Shown: one piece after another, positions 25,295-35,792 of the stretch
Layout of the letters: each line of letters begins with the position of its first letter
Position numbering within the stretch: position 1 is the first letter of the stretch
Notes under the pieces: model-generated
The model's database searches: none
The model's input: the letters and a program-made list of their open reading frames with translations, nothing else
Told to the model about the DNA's origin: nothing
Translations under genes and position numbers: made by a program
Assembly (NCBI GenBank): GCA_949290055.1
Contig: CASEQJ010000004.1
Coordinates: 1-64,000, forward strand
Origin: an uncultured Olsenella sp.
Lineage (GTDB): Bacteria; Actinomycetota; Coriobacteriia; Coriobacteriales; Atopobiaceae
Reading direction: 5' to 3'
Length of the DNA stretch: 64,000 nt

Positions 25295-25899
25295 CCCAGC
25301 GCCCGAATCGTTGCCTCAAGCTCCGCGGCGTCTCCCGTGAAGTGGTGTGCGTGCATGCCGGCGATGCGCGCGCCCTCGCAGTTGTCCGCGTTGTCGTCCA
25401 CGAAGAGGCACGACTCGGGGGCAAGCTCGTAGCGCTCGCACAGCAGGCGGAAGATCGCGGGGTCCGGCTTCATGATTCGTTCCATGCCCGAGACCACGAC
25501 TCCGTCGAGGTGCGGCGCGGCCGGCGCGTGGCCGAGCTGCTCCATTATGTTGACGTTGGCGTTGGAGAGCACGTAAATCTTGTAGCCCTCGCCCTTGAGG
25601 CGAATGGCCAGGTCGTTGACGTCCTGGAGCGGCTCGGAAAGCTCGGGCCAGCGGCGGAAGCACTCGTTGAGGTTGGGGTGCAGGCGCTTTGGCAGGTGCG
25701 CGGCCGCCACGCGGCGCGCGGTTTCGTGGCTGACGGTCCCCGAGTCGAGCAGGGCCCAGATGGGGGCGGCAAAGAGCGCGCCGTTGAGCAGCGCGGCGTC
25801 CTCGGGCGTGTCCGTGAAGCGTGACGCGAAGTATGCCCCGTCAAACGTCATGAGCACGTTGCCCATGTCAAACACGACGGCGCGCAGCTTGCGGTCCAT
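25291..25899 (-). CDS. HAD family hydrolase (HAD-IA, YihX/GS1-like)
   Basis: This is a 202-residue haloacid dehalogenase-type phosphatase. Motif I is VVFDMGNVLMTFD (nucleophile and acid Asp), motif II IYVLSNANVN, motif III Lys in RIMKPDPAIFRLL, and motif IV CLFVDDNADNCEGA. A helical cap sits between motifs I and II, as in subfamily IA. The substrate is unknown. It is convergent with the kinase gene. Confidence 0.9.
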   Translation of the reverse strand: MDRKLRAVVFDMGNVLMTFDGAYFASRFTDTPEDAALLNGALFAAPIWALLDSGTVSHETARRVAAAHLPKRLHPNLNECFRRWPELSEPLQDVNDLAIRLKGEGYKIYVLSNANVNIMEQLGHAPAAPHLDGVVVSGMERIMKPDPAIFRLLCERYELAPESCLFVDDNADNCEGARIAGMHAHHFTGDAAELEATIRALG

Positions 25900-26081
25900 T
25901 GGCGGCTCCCTTCGTTTCCTGAGGCGAGTATAGCGGCGACGGACGCGCCGGAGGTTTCCCGATTTTTGTCAACTTGGCAGGTGGGCGAGAAGGGCGATGT
26001 TGAGACAAGGAGGTTGCTTCGCTGACGAGCCTTTTCCGGCTTTGTTATCCTGGCGGCAAGCATTTGAACGGAGGCAGAAGT

Positions 26082-29021
26082 ATGGGCGAGCAGTTCTCTG
26101 AACGATATGTGTCAAACATGGCTCAGTCGGAGCAGGCGGATGTTGAGCAAGGTCTGCGCGCCGGATTTATCGATGCCGGTCAGGAGTCCAAGGAACAGTA
26201 TCGCCCCCGCCTGATAGCAAACGACAAGAGCACCGGCACCAATCTGTTGGCGGTCCTCAAGTACCAGCTTTCCCAGTGCAAAAGCTTCGACATATGCGTT
26301 GCGTTCGTGGCAAACAGTGGCTTGCAGCCTTTGGTAGAGGTTCTCTCCGAGCTCAAGCGTCGCAATATCAGGGGGCGCTTCCTCACTTCGACTTATCTGG
26401 CCTTCAATTCGCCGGATGCCTATGGAAAGCTGCTCGAGTACGACAACGTGGAGGTTCGTGTCTACCAGGGTGACCTGCATGCGAAAGGATACATTTTCGA
26501 TCACGGTGCGACGAGTACGGTTATTGTTGGAAGCTCCAATCTCACCCAAACGGCGCTTACGTGCAACCGCGAATGGAACGTGCTCTTCCGCTCCTATGGG
26601 ACGGGCGACATGCTCATCTCGCTTGAGGAGGAGTTCGAGTCTATTTGGCAGGACACCCTGACAGCCCGTCTGACCCCAGAATGGATTGCACGCTACCGTG
26701 AGACGTGGACGCCTCCCGAGCCGCCAAGTGTGCGTCCCTTCATTACCTACGACGGAGCGACTAACAGCATTTCCACGAGAATTACTCCCAACAAGATGCA
26801 GCGACCCGCTCTTGAGGCGCTGGCCAAGCTGCACGAACGCGGTGAGCGCCGCGCCCTTCTCGTGTCTGCAACGGGAACGGGTAAGACATATCTCTCGGCC
26901 TTTGATATCGAAGCGGAGAAGCCTGCACGCGTTCTGTTCCTCGCGCACCGTCAACGCATTTTGGAGGCCTCGCTTGCCAGCTATAAGAAGCTGCTGGGTG
27001 ACGCCTATACATATGATATTTATCAACCTGGACGCGTCGAAGGGGGTGCCCAGGCCACCTGCCTGTTCGCCATGTGCTCGACAATCGTCCGCCACCTGGA
27101 AGAGTTCGATCCGACGACATTCGACTACATAGTGGTGGATGAGGCTCACCGCACGGGGTCGGAAGGCTACCAAAGGATCATGGAGTATTTCGATCCAACG
27201 TTTTACCTGGGCATGACGGCAACGCCTAACAGGACTGACGGTTTTGACGTCTTTGCCGCGTTCAATCACGTCATAGCTTTTCAGATTACCTTGCAGGATG
27301 CCCTCGAGAACGACATGTTGGCACCCTTCCACTACTTTGGAATCGCCGACCTCAAGATCAATGTTGACGATATCGAGGATCCCGCGCTTTTCTCCAAGCT
27401 GACCTCAGACGAGCGCGTCAGACACGTCGTCTCCAAGATCGAGGAGTACACCGTAGATAAAAGCCAGCGCCGAGGCCTCATCTTCTGCAACCGAAACGAT
27501 GAGGCGACGGAGCTGTCGCGGCGCTTCAATGAGCTGGGCTATAAGACGTGCGCGCTGAGCAGCGACAATAGGGACGAGCAGAGAAACGAAGCTATCGCGC
27601 GGTTGGAGCGGGGCGAGCTTGAATACATTTTCTCTGTCAACATCCTGAACGAGGGTGTCGACATTCCCAGCGTCAATCAGATCATTATGCTCAGGCGTAC
27701 CGAGTCGGCAATTGTCTTTGTTCAGCAGCTTGGACGTGGCCTGAGGAAGGCTGAGCAAAAGGACTATGTGCTGGTTCTCGACTTTATCGGCAACTATCAG
27801 AAGAACTTCTTCGTGCCGGTGGCACTTTCCGGTGACAGGACCTTCAACAAGGACAACCTGAGAAAGCTGGTCAAGGAGGGGTCAACAGTCATTCCCGGAG
27901 CCTCAACGGTGAGCTTCGATCGAATAGCCGAGGCACGTATCTACGAGGCCATTGACGGCGGGAAGTTCAGCGCGGTAAAGCTGCTGAAGGAGGAGTATTT
28001 CGATCTCAAGAGAATGCTCGGGAGAATCCCCGCGCTTGAGGAGTTTGACGCAAACAATGCCATAGATCCGCTGCGTCTTTTCGATAAATTCGGGTCGTAC
28101 CACGCGTTTCTCTCGAAATACGATCCCGATTATGAGGTCACATTCAACGCGAGGCAGGAGAGCATACTTAAATTCCTTTCGCAGAAGCTCGGAAGCGGCA
28201 AACAGCTCGAGGATCTCCTGACCGTCAAGCGTTTGGTGTTGGGGGCCCTTGGCTCGTGTGACCGCGAGCTTGAGCGCGCGTATGATTCGGTTGCGCTCGA
28301 AAGGGCCCGCCGCTCCGCCGTGTCTTTGCTCTCGGGCACCTTCTCTGGCTCGAAGTTGTTCACTCCTCTTGTTGAGGGATCGAGCGGCAATCCGAGGCTC
28401 TCCCAAGTTTTTGCGGACGCATTGGCGGATGCCGAGTTTAGGCGTCAGGTGCTCGAGGTTGTCGATTTCGGCATCTCTCGCCATGCGAAGAACTATGGGA
28501 CACCGTACAAGGATACGGCACTCGTTCTCAACGCCAAGTACACGTACGAGGAGGTCTGCTATCTCCTCAACTGGGAAAAGAATGTCAACGGTCAGAGCAT
28601 TGGAGGCTATCTGCTCAATCGTGCAACCAATACCTTCCCGGTGTTTATCAACTATGAAAAGGACCCGGACATATCGGATGGTACGAAGTACGAGGATAGG
28701 TTCATTACTGATAGAGAGCTCGTGGCTATATCAAAGCAGGGACGTCACCTAAATTCCCCCGAGATCGAACAGCTGAAGGCATGGCCGGGCAACGGCATGC
28801 GCGTTTTTCTTTTCATGCGCAAGAACAAGAACGATGCAGACGACTGCAGGGAGTTCTACTTCTTGGGGGAGATGTTCCCCACGGGGGAGTACAAGGAGAT
28901 CGTGATGCCTGGGGTGAACAAATCTGCTGTTGAGATTACCTATGAGCTGATGGATCCCGTTCGACACGATCTATATGACTACCTGACCAGCAACATCGAT
29001 CTGGTCGAGCAGCAGTCCTAA
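26082..29021 (+). CDS. PLD-nuclease/SF2 helicase/DUF3427 protein
   Basis: This is a 979-residue multidomain protein. An N-terminal phospholipase-D-like nuclease domain (about residues 50-210) has the HKD motif in LHAKGYIFDHG and GSSNLTQTAL. An SF2 DEAD/DEAH helicase core (about 235-600) carries Walker A ATGTGKT, DEAH in VVDEAHRTG, motif III GMTATPNRTDG and motif VI QQLGRGLRKAEQ. A DUF3427 C-terminus (about 610-975) includes WEKNVNGQSIGGYL. The family is predicted to act on nucleic acids and is frequent in defence-rich regions. The start ATG 26082 has GGAGG seven bases upstream. Its base composition and codon use (many A/T third bases) differ sharply from neighbouring genes, indicating transfer. 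Its 3' end overlaps the convergent Nudix gene by four bases. Confidence 0.9.
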   Translation: MGEQFSERYVSNMAQSEQADVEQGLRAGFIDAGQESKEQYRPRLIANDKSTGTNLLAVLKYQLSQCKSFDICVAFVANSGLQPLVEVLSELKRRNIRGRFLTSTYLAFNSPDAYGKLLEYDNVEVRVYQGDLHAKGYIFDHGATSTVIVGSSNLTQTALTCNREWNVLFRSYGTGDMLISLEEEFESIWQDTLTARLTPEWIARYRETWTPPEPPSVRPFITYDGATNSISTRITPNKMQRPALEALAKLHERGERRALLVSATGTGKTYLSAFDIEAEKPARVLFLAHRQRILEASLASYKKLLGDAYTYDIYQPGRVEGGAQATCLFAMCSTIVRHLEEFDPTTFDYIVVDEAHRTGSEGYQRIMEYFDPTFYLGMTATPNRTDGFDVFAAFNHVIAFQITLQDALENDMLAPFHYFGIADLKINVDDIEDPALFSKLTSDERVRHVVSKIEEYTVDKSQRRGLIFCNRNDEATELSRRFNELGYKTCALSSDNRDEQRNEAIARLERGELEYIFSVNILNEGVDIPSVNQIIMLRRTESAIVFVQQLGRGLRKAEQKDYVLVLDFIGNYQKNFFVPVALSGDRTFNKDNLRKLVKEGSTVIPGASTVSFDRIAEARIYEAIDGGKFSAVKLLKEEYFDLKRMLGRIPALEEFDANNAIDPLRLFDKFGSYHAFLSKYDPDYEVTFNARQESILKFLSQKLGSGKQLEDLLTVKRLVLGALGSCDRELERAYDSVALERARRSAVSLLSGTFSGSKLFTPLVEGSSGNPRLSQVFADALADAEFRRQVLEVVDFGISRHAKNYGTPYKDTALVLNAKYTYEEVCYLLNWEKNVNGQSIGGYLLNRATNTFPVFINYEKDPDISDGTKYEDRFITDRELVAISKQGRHLNSPEIEQLKAWPGNGMRVFLFMRKNKNDADDCREFYFLGEMFPTGEYKEIVMPGVNKSAVEITYELMDPVRHDLYDYLTSNIDLVEQQS

Positions 29022-29410
29022 CGATCCAGTGCCTTCTCGAGTGCCCTGACTACCTGTATGTCCGCAGGAAGCCAGTCGACGTCCCAGAGCTGGTCAGAGT
29101 TGAGCCAGCGGAGATTCTCGTGTTCGGAATCGTTGATGGTTCCAGAGGAGATCTCACAGGTGAAGCACTCCATTGACAGGTGGAATGTCTCGTAGTCATG
29201 CTCGACGGTGCATAGGTGCTCAAGGCCTCCGATGGTTACATGAAGCTCCTCGCCGATTTCGCGAACGCATGCCTGGGCACCGGTTTCGCCAGGCTCGAGC
29301 TTGCCACCGGGAAACTCCCAGCCGTCCTTGAACTCGCCATAGCCACGTTGAGCTGCGAGAACCTTGCCATCCCTGCATATGATCGCTGCCGCTACACGCA
29401 CCGTCTTCAT
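29018..29410 (-). CDS. MutT-like Nudix hydrolase ((deoxy)nucleoside triphosphate pyrophosphohydrolase)
   Basis: This is a 130-residue Nudix enzyme. The Nudix box is complete: GGKLEPGETGAQACVREIGE followed by EL, giving the REUXEE metal-binding helix. VRVAAAIICRDGKVLAAQRG is the typical MutT start. Its likely role is hydrolysing oxidised or non-canonical NTPs such as 8-oxo-dGTP. The start ATG 29410 has AAAGGAGG upstream on its strand. It has the same lower-GC composition as the convergent helicase gene with which it overlaps, so the pair probably arrived together. Confidence 0.92.
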   Translation of the reverse strand: MKTVRVAAAIICRDGKVLAAQRGYGEFKDGWEFPGGKLEPGETGAQACVREIGEELHVTIGGLEHLCTVEHDYETFHLSMECFTCEISSGTINDSEHENLRWLNSDQLWDVDWLPADIQVVRALEKALDR

Positions 29411-29758
29411 TGCGCCTCCTTTGAGCCCGCAGGAAAGTATATTCGATTGGTGGGATTGTTCATGACTGGCGCCAGGCAAAACGTCGGGCTGCGGGGAGAA
29501 CGTTTCGCTGAGTTGTTGCCAAATCAGACGTCTTATGCATGATTGTTGCTCGCTGGCTGGGTTTTCACTTTGCGCGTTTCCAAAAAGCGGCAGGATTCTT
29601 TTATTTGAAAATCTATAACGTGCGACCTTCGCAGAGAAAATCGTGCACAAGACGTCCTTTATGGCAACAGACGCCAAGAACTCTCGTCGGAAACGGCACC
29701 CTCCGACCGCTTGAGGCTTGCTACACTTAATCCCATAGGCCACAAGAAAGGATCCACC
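29411..29758. other. Intergenic region, no gene recognised
   Basis: This 348-base, relatively A+T-rich stretch lies between divergent genes. A possible extended -10 (TACACT at 29722-29727) lies 32 bases before the ArsC-like start. I see no convincing ORF, RNA gene or repeat. Confidence 0.5.
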
Positions 29759-30121
29759 ATGTCTGACGTGCTGTTTGTTGAGTATCCGAAGTGCAGTACC
29801 TGCAAGCGCGCGAAGGCGTGGCTAGACGCGCATGGCGTTGCGTACACCGACCGGCACATCGTCGAGGACAACCCTACCGCCGAGGAGCTCGCCGCATGGC
29901 AGGCTCGCTCCGGCCTCCCCGTGCGCCGCTTCTTCAACACGAGCGGAGTGCTCTACCGTGAGCGCAACGTGAAGGCGCAGCTCGACGCCGGCATGTCAGA
30001 CGCGGACGCTTTTGCGCTTCTCGCCGAGAACGGCATGCTGGTCAAGCGGCCGATCGTCGTGGGCGAGGACTTCGTGCTCGTGGGTTTCCGCGAGGCGGAG
30101 TGGGAGAAGGCGCTGCTGTAG
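29759..30121 (+). CDS. ArsC/Spx-family thioredoxin-fold protein
   Basis: This 120-residue thioredoxin-like protein has an N-terminal CxxC (PKCSTCKRAKAWL, residues about 10-13), then FNTSGVLYRE, and near the end LVKRPIVVGEDFVLVGFRE, all typical of the ArsC/Spx/YffB family. Members are arsenate reductases or regulators; the CSTC pair favours a redox enzyme of unassigned substrate. The start ATG has AGAAAGGAT upstream. It is followed at once by the first 140-bp direct repeat, whose hairpin probably ends its transcript. Confidence 0.88.
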   Translation: MSDVLFVEYPKCSTCKRAKAWLDAHGVAYTDRHIVEDNPTAEELAAWQARSGLPVRRFFNTSGVLYRERNVKAQLDAGMSDADAFALLAENGMLVKRPIVVGEDFVLVGFREAEWEKALL

Positions 30122-30136
30122 CAAACGCGAGGCAAG

Positions 30137-30276
30137 CACCTGTTTTCTAGTTGCGCGTGAATCACAAATCGGGGCCCCAAGGACGGGTCCCGATTTCCTT
30201 GTGAGCCGCCTGCCTGCGGTTCTTCTCGCCCGGCGCGCTTGATTCTAGTTGCCTTCTAGTTATCATGTAGTTATCA
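30137..30276 (+). repeat. 140-bp direct repeat, copy 1 (contains terminator and CCTGCGGTTCTTCTCG motif)
   Basis: Aligns without gaps to 31784-31923 at a constant offset of 1647 bases with about eight mismatches. It contains a terminator-like hairpin (30166-30196, AAATCGG..CCGATTT arms), the motif CCTGCGGTTCTTCTCG (from 30213), and three TTCTAGTT words toward its right end, just before the AlbA_2 gene. Confidence 0.9.
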
Positions 30277-30302
30277 AACAGTGCAATCGATTGGTGGCCC
30301 AT

Positions 30303-31769
30303 ATGTCTGATGCCGACAAGATCGAGCTCATCTACTCGCTGGTTGGCTTTCCCAGCGAGACGGAGTGGCTTGAGTTCAAGGAGGGGAACAGCGAAGCCGA
30401 ACGCATAGGCAAAGACATTTCTGCGCTGGCAAACTCTGCTGCCTACCTTGGGCGGGACTTTGCCTATCGTATCTGGGGCGTCGCCGACGAAACGCACGAG
30501 CTTGTCGGAACCGCCTTCAATCCCTATACGAAGAAGGCGAGGGGAAACCAGAATCTACTGATCTGGCTGCCTCAGTTCCTATCTACAAATGCCAGCTACG
30601 AATTTGATTGTTTCGATTATGCCGGAAAGAGCTTTGTCGTCCTCAAGGTGTCTGCGGCAACGGGGCAGCCGGTGAGCTTTGACAAGGCGCTCTATATTCG
30701 CGAGGGTAGTAGCACGAAACGCTTGGAGAACGGAACTGCCAAGGAGGCAGAGCTCTGGAGGCGTCTCCAGCGTTCGGACTTTGAGACGCGTCCGGCACGG
30801 GCCGACCTTACTGCAGACGAGGTCCTTGCGTTGCTCGACGTTGACGCGTACTACTCCCTCTCGGGAAACCGCAGGCCCGAACAGGAGCAGAGCATCCTCG
30901 ATACGCTTTGCGAACAGGAGCTTGTCTTCAGGCAGGATAACGGTCGCCTGGGGATATCCAACCTGGGAGCGCTGCTCGTCGGGCGCGATCTAGGGGAGTT
31001 CTACGGTCTGAGCCGGCGTGCGCTGCGGGTGATGTGCTATGCGGGCAAGGGAAACCTTGAGATCATCGAAGACCAGACATTTAACAGCGGTTACGCGCTG
31101 GCGCTTCCCAAGGCAGAGGAGTTCATAATGGCGCGCGTGCCAAAGCGCGAGTTGGTGGATGGCGCCTTTCGAAGAATCGTGGCCGCCTACCCCCAGAGGG
31201 CGGTCCGTGAGCTGCTCTCCAACACGGTGATTCACCAGGATCTCTCCGATGCTACCGAGGGTCCCATGGTGATGCTCTATGAGAACAGAATCGAGTTTTC
31301 CAATCCGGGAACGACGCTCATCCCGGTCGCTCGGCTGCTCAACGCTCCGCCAAAGACGCGGAACACAAAGCTGGTCAACCTCATGCGGCAAATGGACCTC
31401 TGCGAGGAGGGCGGCACGGGGTGGGACCTGACGGTGGCGTCCTGTGAGGCCGCACACATGGCTGCCCCAAAGGTGCGCAGCGAGGATGGCATGGGGACGC
31501 GGGTGACGCTTCTTGCCGGGAGTGCTTACGATCACATGACCAAGGCAGAGCGACGCGATGCCGTGTACTGGCACGCCTGCCTTATGTTTGCGCAAGGGGA
31601 GTCCATGGGGAATCAGTCGCTGCGCGAGCGCTTTGGGCTTGAGGAGAACCGTAAGAACACGGTGGCAATGTCCAGGCTTATCAGGGATTGCTGCGAGGCA
31701 AGGCTCATAAAAAGCGAGGATGAAGAGGCGGGGGACAAGTATCGCCGCTACATCCCCTATTGGGCGTGA
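30303..31769 (+). CDS. AlbA_2 domain/ATPase-like putative transcriptional regulator
   Basis: This is a 488-residue protein. The N-terminal AlbA_2 (Schlafen-like) domain is seen in ETEWLEFKEGNSEAERIGKD and RIWGVADETHELVGT (about residues 17-130). The C-terminal half has the HATPase_c_4 pattern RAVRELLSNTVIHQDLS, NRIEFSNPG and GTGWDLTV, then a winged-helix tail. The family is annotated as predicted transcriptional regulators; several members sit in defence or mobile loci. The start ATG 30303 lacks a strong Shine-Dalgarno (GGTGG only). Codon use is less GC-rich than in the flanking genes. The gene is exactly bracketed by 140-bp direct repeats, suggesting insertion or excision as a cassette. Confidence 0.85.
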   Translation: MSDADKIELIYSLVGFPSETEWLEFKEGNSEAERIGKDISALANSAAYLGRDFAYRIWGVADETHELVGTAFNPYTKKARGNQNLLIWLPQFLSTNASYEFDCFDYAGKSFVVLKVSAATGQPVSFDKALYIREGSSTKRLENGTAKEAELWRRLQRSDFETRPARADLTADEVLALLDVDAYYSLSGNRRPEQEQSILDTLCEQELVFRQDNGRLGISNLGALLVGRDLGEFYGLSRRALRVMCYAGKGNLEIIEDQTFNSGYALALPKAEEFIMARVPKRELVDGAFRRIVAAYPQRAVRELLSNTVIHQDLSDATEGPMVMLYENRIEFSNPGTTLIPVARLLNAPPKTRNTKLVNLMRQMDLCEEGGTGWDLTVASCEAAHMAAPKVRSEDGMGTRVTLLAGSAYDHMTKAERRDAVYWHACLMFAQGESMGNQSLRERFGLEENRKNTVAMSRLIRDCCEARLIKSEDEEAGDKYRRYIPYWA

Positions 31770-31783
31770 CCCTGTCGCACGAA

Positions 31784-31923
31784 CACCTGTTTTCTAGTTG
31801 CGCGTGAATCACAAATCGGGGCCCCGGGGACGGGCCCCGATTTCTTTGTGAGCCGCCTGCCTGCGGTTCTTCTCGCCCGGCGTGCTTGATTCTAGTTGCC
31901 TTCTAGTTATCACGTGGGTATCA
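31784..31923 (+). repeat. 140-bp direct repeat, copy 2
   Basis: This is the second copy of the repeat, 14 bases after the AlbA_2 gene stop. The hairpin here (31813-31843) has a fully compensated GGGGCCCC..GGGCCCC stem, and the motif CCTGCGGTTCTTCTCG starts at 31860. It probably serves as the AlbA_2 terminator. Confidence 0.9.
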
Positions 31924-31993
31924 GGCGGGGGCGCGAGGGCATCGTGCCCGGCGTCCGTGGCATACTGGACACGGCGAAGGGGGCGAGAAGGAC

Positions 31994-32674
31994 ATGGTGC
32001 AGAGACGGCGGGTCAGGCGCTTTGCCCAGGTGCGTGACGACCTGGGGTGCAACCTCAGCCAGGATGAGCTCCTCACTGCGCTCACGACGCCGGACGCACA
32101 TGTGGCCAACACGGCGTTCGCGAACCTCGAGCTCGCGGACGTCGCGGCGGACGGCACCGTCTTCGAGAACGTGGCCTTTCGCGGCTGCACCTTTGAGCGC
32201 GTGAACCTCTCCACCTGCACGTTCACCGACGTGCTCTTCTCGGGTTGCCGCTTTGTGCGCTGCGACCTCGGGCGCAGCTGGCTCAACCGCGTGGATTTCC
32301 GCTCGTGCTCCGCGCCGGGGCTGTCCTTTCTCAAGGGGCGCCTCACCGGCGTGTCGCTCGTGGACAGTCAGCTCGCCTACGCCGACTTCTCCGAGGCCTC
32401 CGTCGACCAGCTCGTGGCCAGCGAGACCAAGCTCGCGGAGGCGAGCTTCCACGCCACGCGCCTGCGCCGCCTCGCGCTGAAGCGCTGCGACCTCTCGCTC
32501 GCCACGTTCTTTCGCACGAGCCTCTCCGGCGTGGATCTCTCCACCTGCGACATCTCCGGGCTGCGCGTCTCAAGCGACCTGCGCGAGCTGCGTGGCGCCG
32601 TCATAGACCCCGACCAGGCCGCGGAGCTCATGGGGCTTCTCGGCATAAAGATCAAGGAGGACGAATGGCACTGA
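31994..32674 (+). CDS. Pentapeptide repeat protein
   Basis: This is a 226-residue protein. From about residue 35 to 200 it shows repeating A/C-x-F/L-x-x units (TAFANLELADV, GCTFERVNLSTCTFTDVLFS, RCDLSLATFFRTSLSGVDLS), forming a right-handed quadrilateral beta-helix. Such proteins may mimic DNA or act as scaffolds; no quinolone-resistance assignment can be made. The start ATG has GAGAAGGAC upstream. It overlaps the thioesterase gene by ten bases, so the two are co-transcribed. Confidence 0.88.
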   Translation: MVQRRRVRRFAQVRDDLGCNLSQDELLTALTTPDAHVANTAFANLELADVAADGTVFENVAFRGCTFERVNLSTCTFTDVLFSGCRFVRCDLGRSWLNRVDFRSCSAPGLSFLKGRLTGVSLVDSQLAYADFSEASVDQLVASETKLAEASFHATRLRRLALKRCDLSLATFFRTSLSGVDLSTCDISGLRVSSDLRELRGAVIDPDQAAELMGLLGIKIKEDEWH

Positions 32675-33081
32675 TCGACGAAAACGCCTCCCTCGAGGAG
32701 GTCCAGGCGGTCTTCAAGAACGACCGCTTTGCCACCGACGCCTGCGGCTGCCGCGTGGTGGAGGCAGCGCGCGGGCACGCGGTCACCGAGTTTGACATTA
32801 CCCCCGGTCACCGCAACGAGAAGGGTGGCGTCATGGGCGGCGCGATCTTCACGGTGGCTGACCTTGCGTTTGCCGTGGCGTCCAACGTCGGAGAGTCCGT
32901 GACCGTGTCCGTGAGCAGCAACATTGAGTTCATGAGCGCGGCGCGCGGCGAGAAGCTCATTGCTACGGCGGACGTGGACAAAAACGGCCGCTCACTGGCG
33001 TTCTACACCTGCTACGTGACCGACGAGCTGGGCACCCCGGTTGCTCGCGCCACCCAGACCTGCATGCACCTGCAGAAATAG
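32665..33081 (+). CDS. PaaI-family hotdog thioesterase
   Basis: This is a 138-residue single hotdog-fold acyl-CoA thioesterase. The signature is DITPGHRNEKGGVMGGAIFT followed by VADLAFAVASN, with the catalytic-type Asp/Asn (HRNEKG) and GG turn at the start of the long helix. ATG 32665 is preceded by AAGGAGG. It is probably a housekeeping esterase for aromatic or short-chain acyl-CoA. It is translated from an overlap with the pentapeptide repeat gene. Confidence 0.9.
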   Translation: MALIDENASLEEVQAVFKNDRFATDACGCRVVEAARGHAVTEFDITPGHRNEKGGVMGGAIFTVADLAFAVASNVGESVTVSVSSNIEFMSAARGEKLIATADVDKNGRSLAFYTCYVTDELGTPVARATQTCMHLQK

Positions 33082-33087
33082 GCGCGC

Positions 33088-34281
33088 TCAGTCGAGGGAG
33101 GCGAGCTCGATGGGGATCCAGTCCACGAGGGGGCGGACGTAGGTCAGCAGCTCGTCGGTGACGCCCATGCCGTCCTCGGCGATCCACGCGCGCGGGACGT
33201 TCTTGACCTGGTTGGCCACGGAGAGCACGTCCACGAGCTTCGTGCGCACCTCGTAGGGGTCGTCGCTCACGCGCTCGAGCGCGCACATTTTTGTGGTCTC
33301 GCCGGCAAGCGCCGCGCGCACGCCGGCGCGGCCCAGCTCAAAGGCCTCGTCGAGGTCGACCTCGCTGGCAACGTAGCTCGCGCAGCGCTGCAGCGTTGAG
33401 AGCTCGACGGCGCGCGTCTTGCAGTGGAGGCGCTCTTTCGTGAGCGAGGCGAGGTAGCGCGCGGCGCCGGAGAGCGCCGCGAGGTGGCCGAACTCGTCGA
33501 CGCCCACGCCCTCCGCTCGCGCGGCAGTCTCGCAGACCAGGTGTCCGTCCGGCGTGCGAATGCCCTCGCTGACGCCCACCATGACGGTGTTCTTCTCGGC
33601 CAGCAGCTCGGAGACGCGCGCCAGCAGCGCAGCCTCGTCGAGCGGGGCCTCGGGCAGCAGAACGATGTCGGGGTTGGCAAGCGCGGAGGCGGCGGCCAGC
33701 CAGCCGGCGTCGCGGCCCATGATCTCCACGAACGTGACGCTCTTGAGGTCGTAGACGTCCGCGTCGCAGGCGATCTCGCGCATGGCGGTGGCCACGAAGC
33801 GTGCGGCGCTGCCGTAGCCGGGGGTGTGGTCGGTCTGCACGAGGTCGTTGTCGATCGTCTTGGGCACGCCGATGAAGCGGATGTCGCTGCCGTACTCGCG
33901 CCCGTAGGCGCCGAGCTTGGCTATGGTGTCCATGGAGTCGTTGCCGCCTATGTAGAGGACGGCGGTGGCTCCAAGCTCGCGGAAGCGCTCAAAGAGGCGC
34001 TGGTAGGTTGCCTCGTCGTCAGCCGGAGCGGGAAGCTTGTAACGGCAGCTGCCGAGCCAGCTCGAGGGAGTGTTGCGCAGCAGCTCGAGGTCACGCGAAT
34101 CCCCAAAGGAACGGCTCAGCTCGACCGTCCGCCCGGCGAGAAACCCCTGGATGCCGTAGCGCATGCCCACGACGCGCGCGCCCGCGTCGATGCCCGCGGA
34201 GATGACGCCCGCAAGGCTTGCGTTGATGGCGGTGGTGGGTCCGCCCGACTGTCCGACCAGCACGCACTTCTCGTCTGCCAT
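33088..34281 (-). CDS. Phosphofructokinase of the diphosphate-dependent type
   Basis: This is a 397-residue PFK-A superfamily enzyme that phosphorylates fructose 6-phosphate. Motifs: VGQSGGPTTAINASL, YIGGNDSMDT, VPKTIDNDL, EIMGRDAGWLA. The residue after GGN is Asp and the residue before TIDND is Lys (PKTIDND). This Asp/Lys pair marks pyrophosphate-dependent enzymes, while ATP enzymes have Gly at both sites. The reaction would then be reversible and use PPi. The start ATG 34281 follows GGAGG on its strand. It lies just downstream of enolase, also minus strand. Confidence 0.85.
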   Translation of the reverse strand: MADEKCVLVGQSGGPTTAINASLAGVISAGIDAGARVVGMRYGIQGFLAGRTVELSRSFGDSRDLELLRNTPSSWLGSCRYKLPAPADDEATYQRLFERFRELGATAVLYIGGNDSMDTIAKLGAYGREYGSDIRFIGVPKTIDNDLVQTDHTPGYGSAARFVATAMREIACDADVYDLKSVTFVEIMGRDAGWLAAASALANPDIVLLPEAPLDEAALLARVSELLAEKNTVMVGVSEGIRTPDGHLVCETAARAEGVGVDEFGHLAALSGAARYLASLTKERLHCKTRAVELSTLQRCASYVASEVDLDEAFELGRAGVRAALAGETTKMCALERVSDDPYEVRTKLVDVLSVANQVKNVPRAWIAEDGMGVTDELLTYVRPLVDWIPIELASLD

Positions 34282-34331
34282 GAAGCCTCCTATCGCAAGC
34301 CGTCGTTGCTCTCGCAAGCATATCGCAAGAG

Positions 34332-34360
34332 GCCGCCCCGGGTTCGTGCCCCGGGGCGGC
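34332..34360 (-). terminator. GC-rich hairpin after enolase
   Basis: GCCGCCCCGG (34332-34341) pairs with CCGGGGCGGC (34351-34360), between the enolase stop and the phosphofructokinase start. No strong T-run follows, so readthrough is possible. Confidence 0.5.
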
Positions 34361-34383
34361 ATATGGCCAGCTGGCGGAAAAGA

Positions 34384-35727
<1,344 letters not shown>

Positions 35728-35792
35728 CTAACTTTGTGCGATCAGCTGCGCAGGTTTTGTGTCGGAGTCGTGTTGTTTCGATTTTGCGCAGG

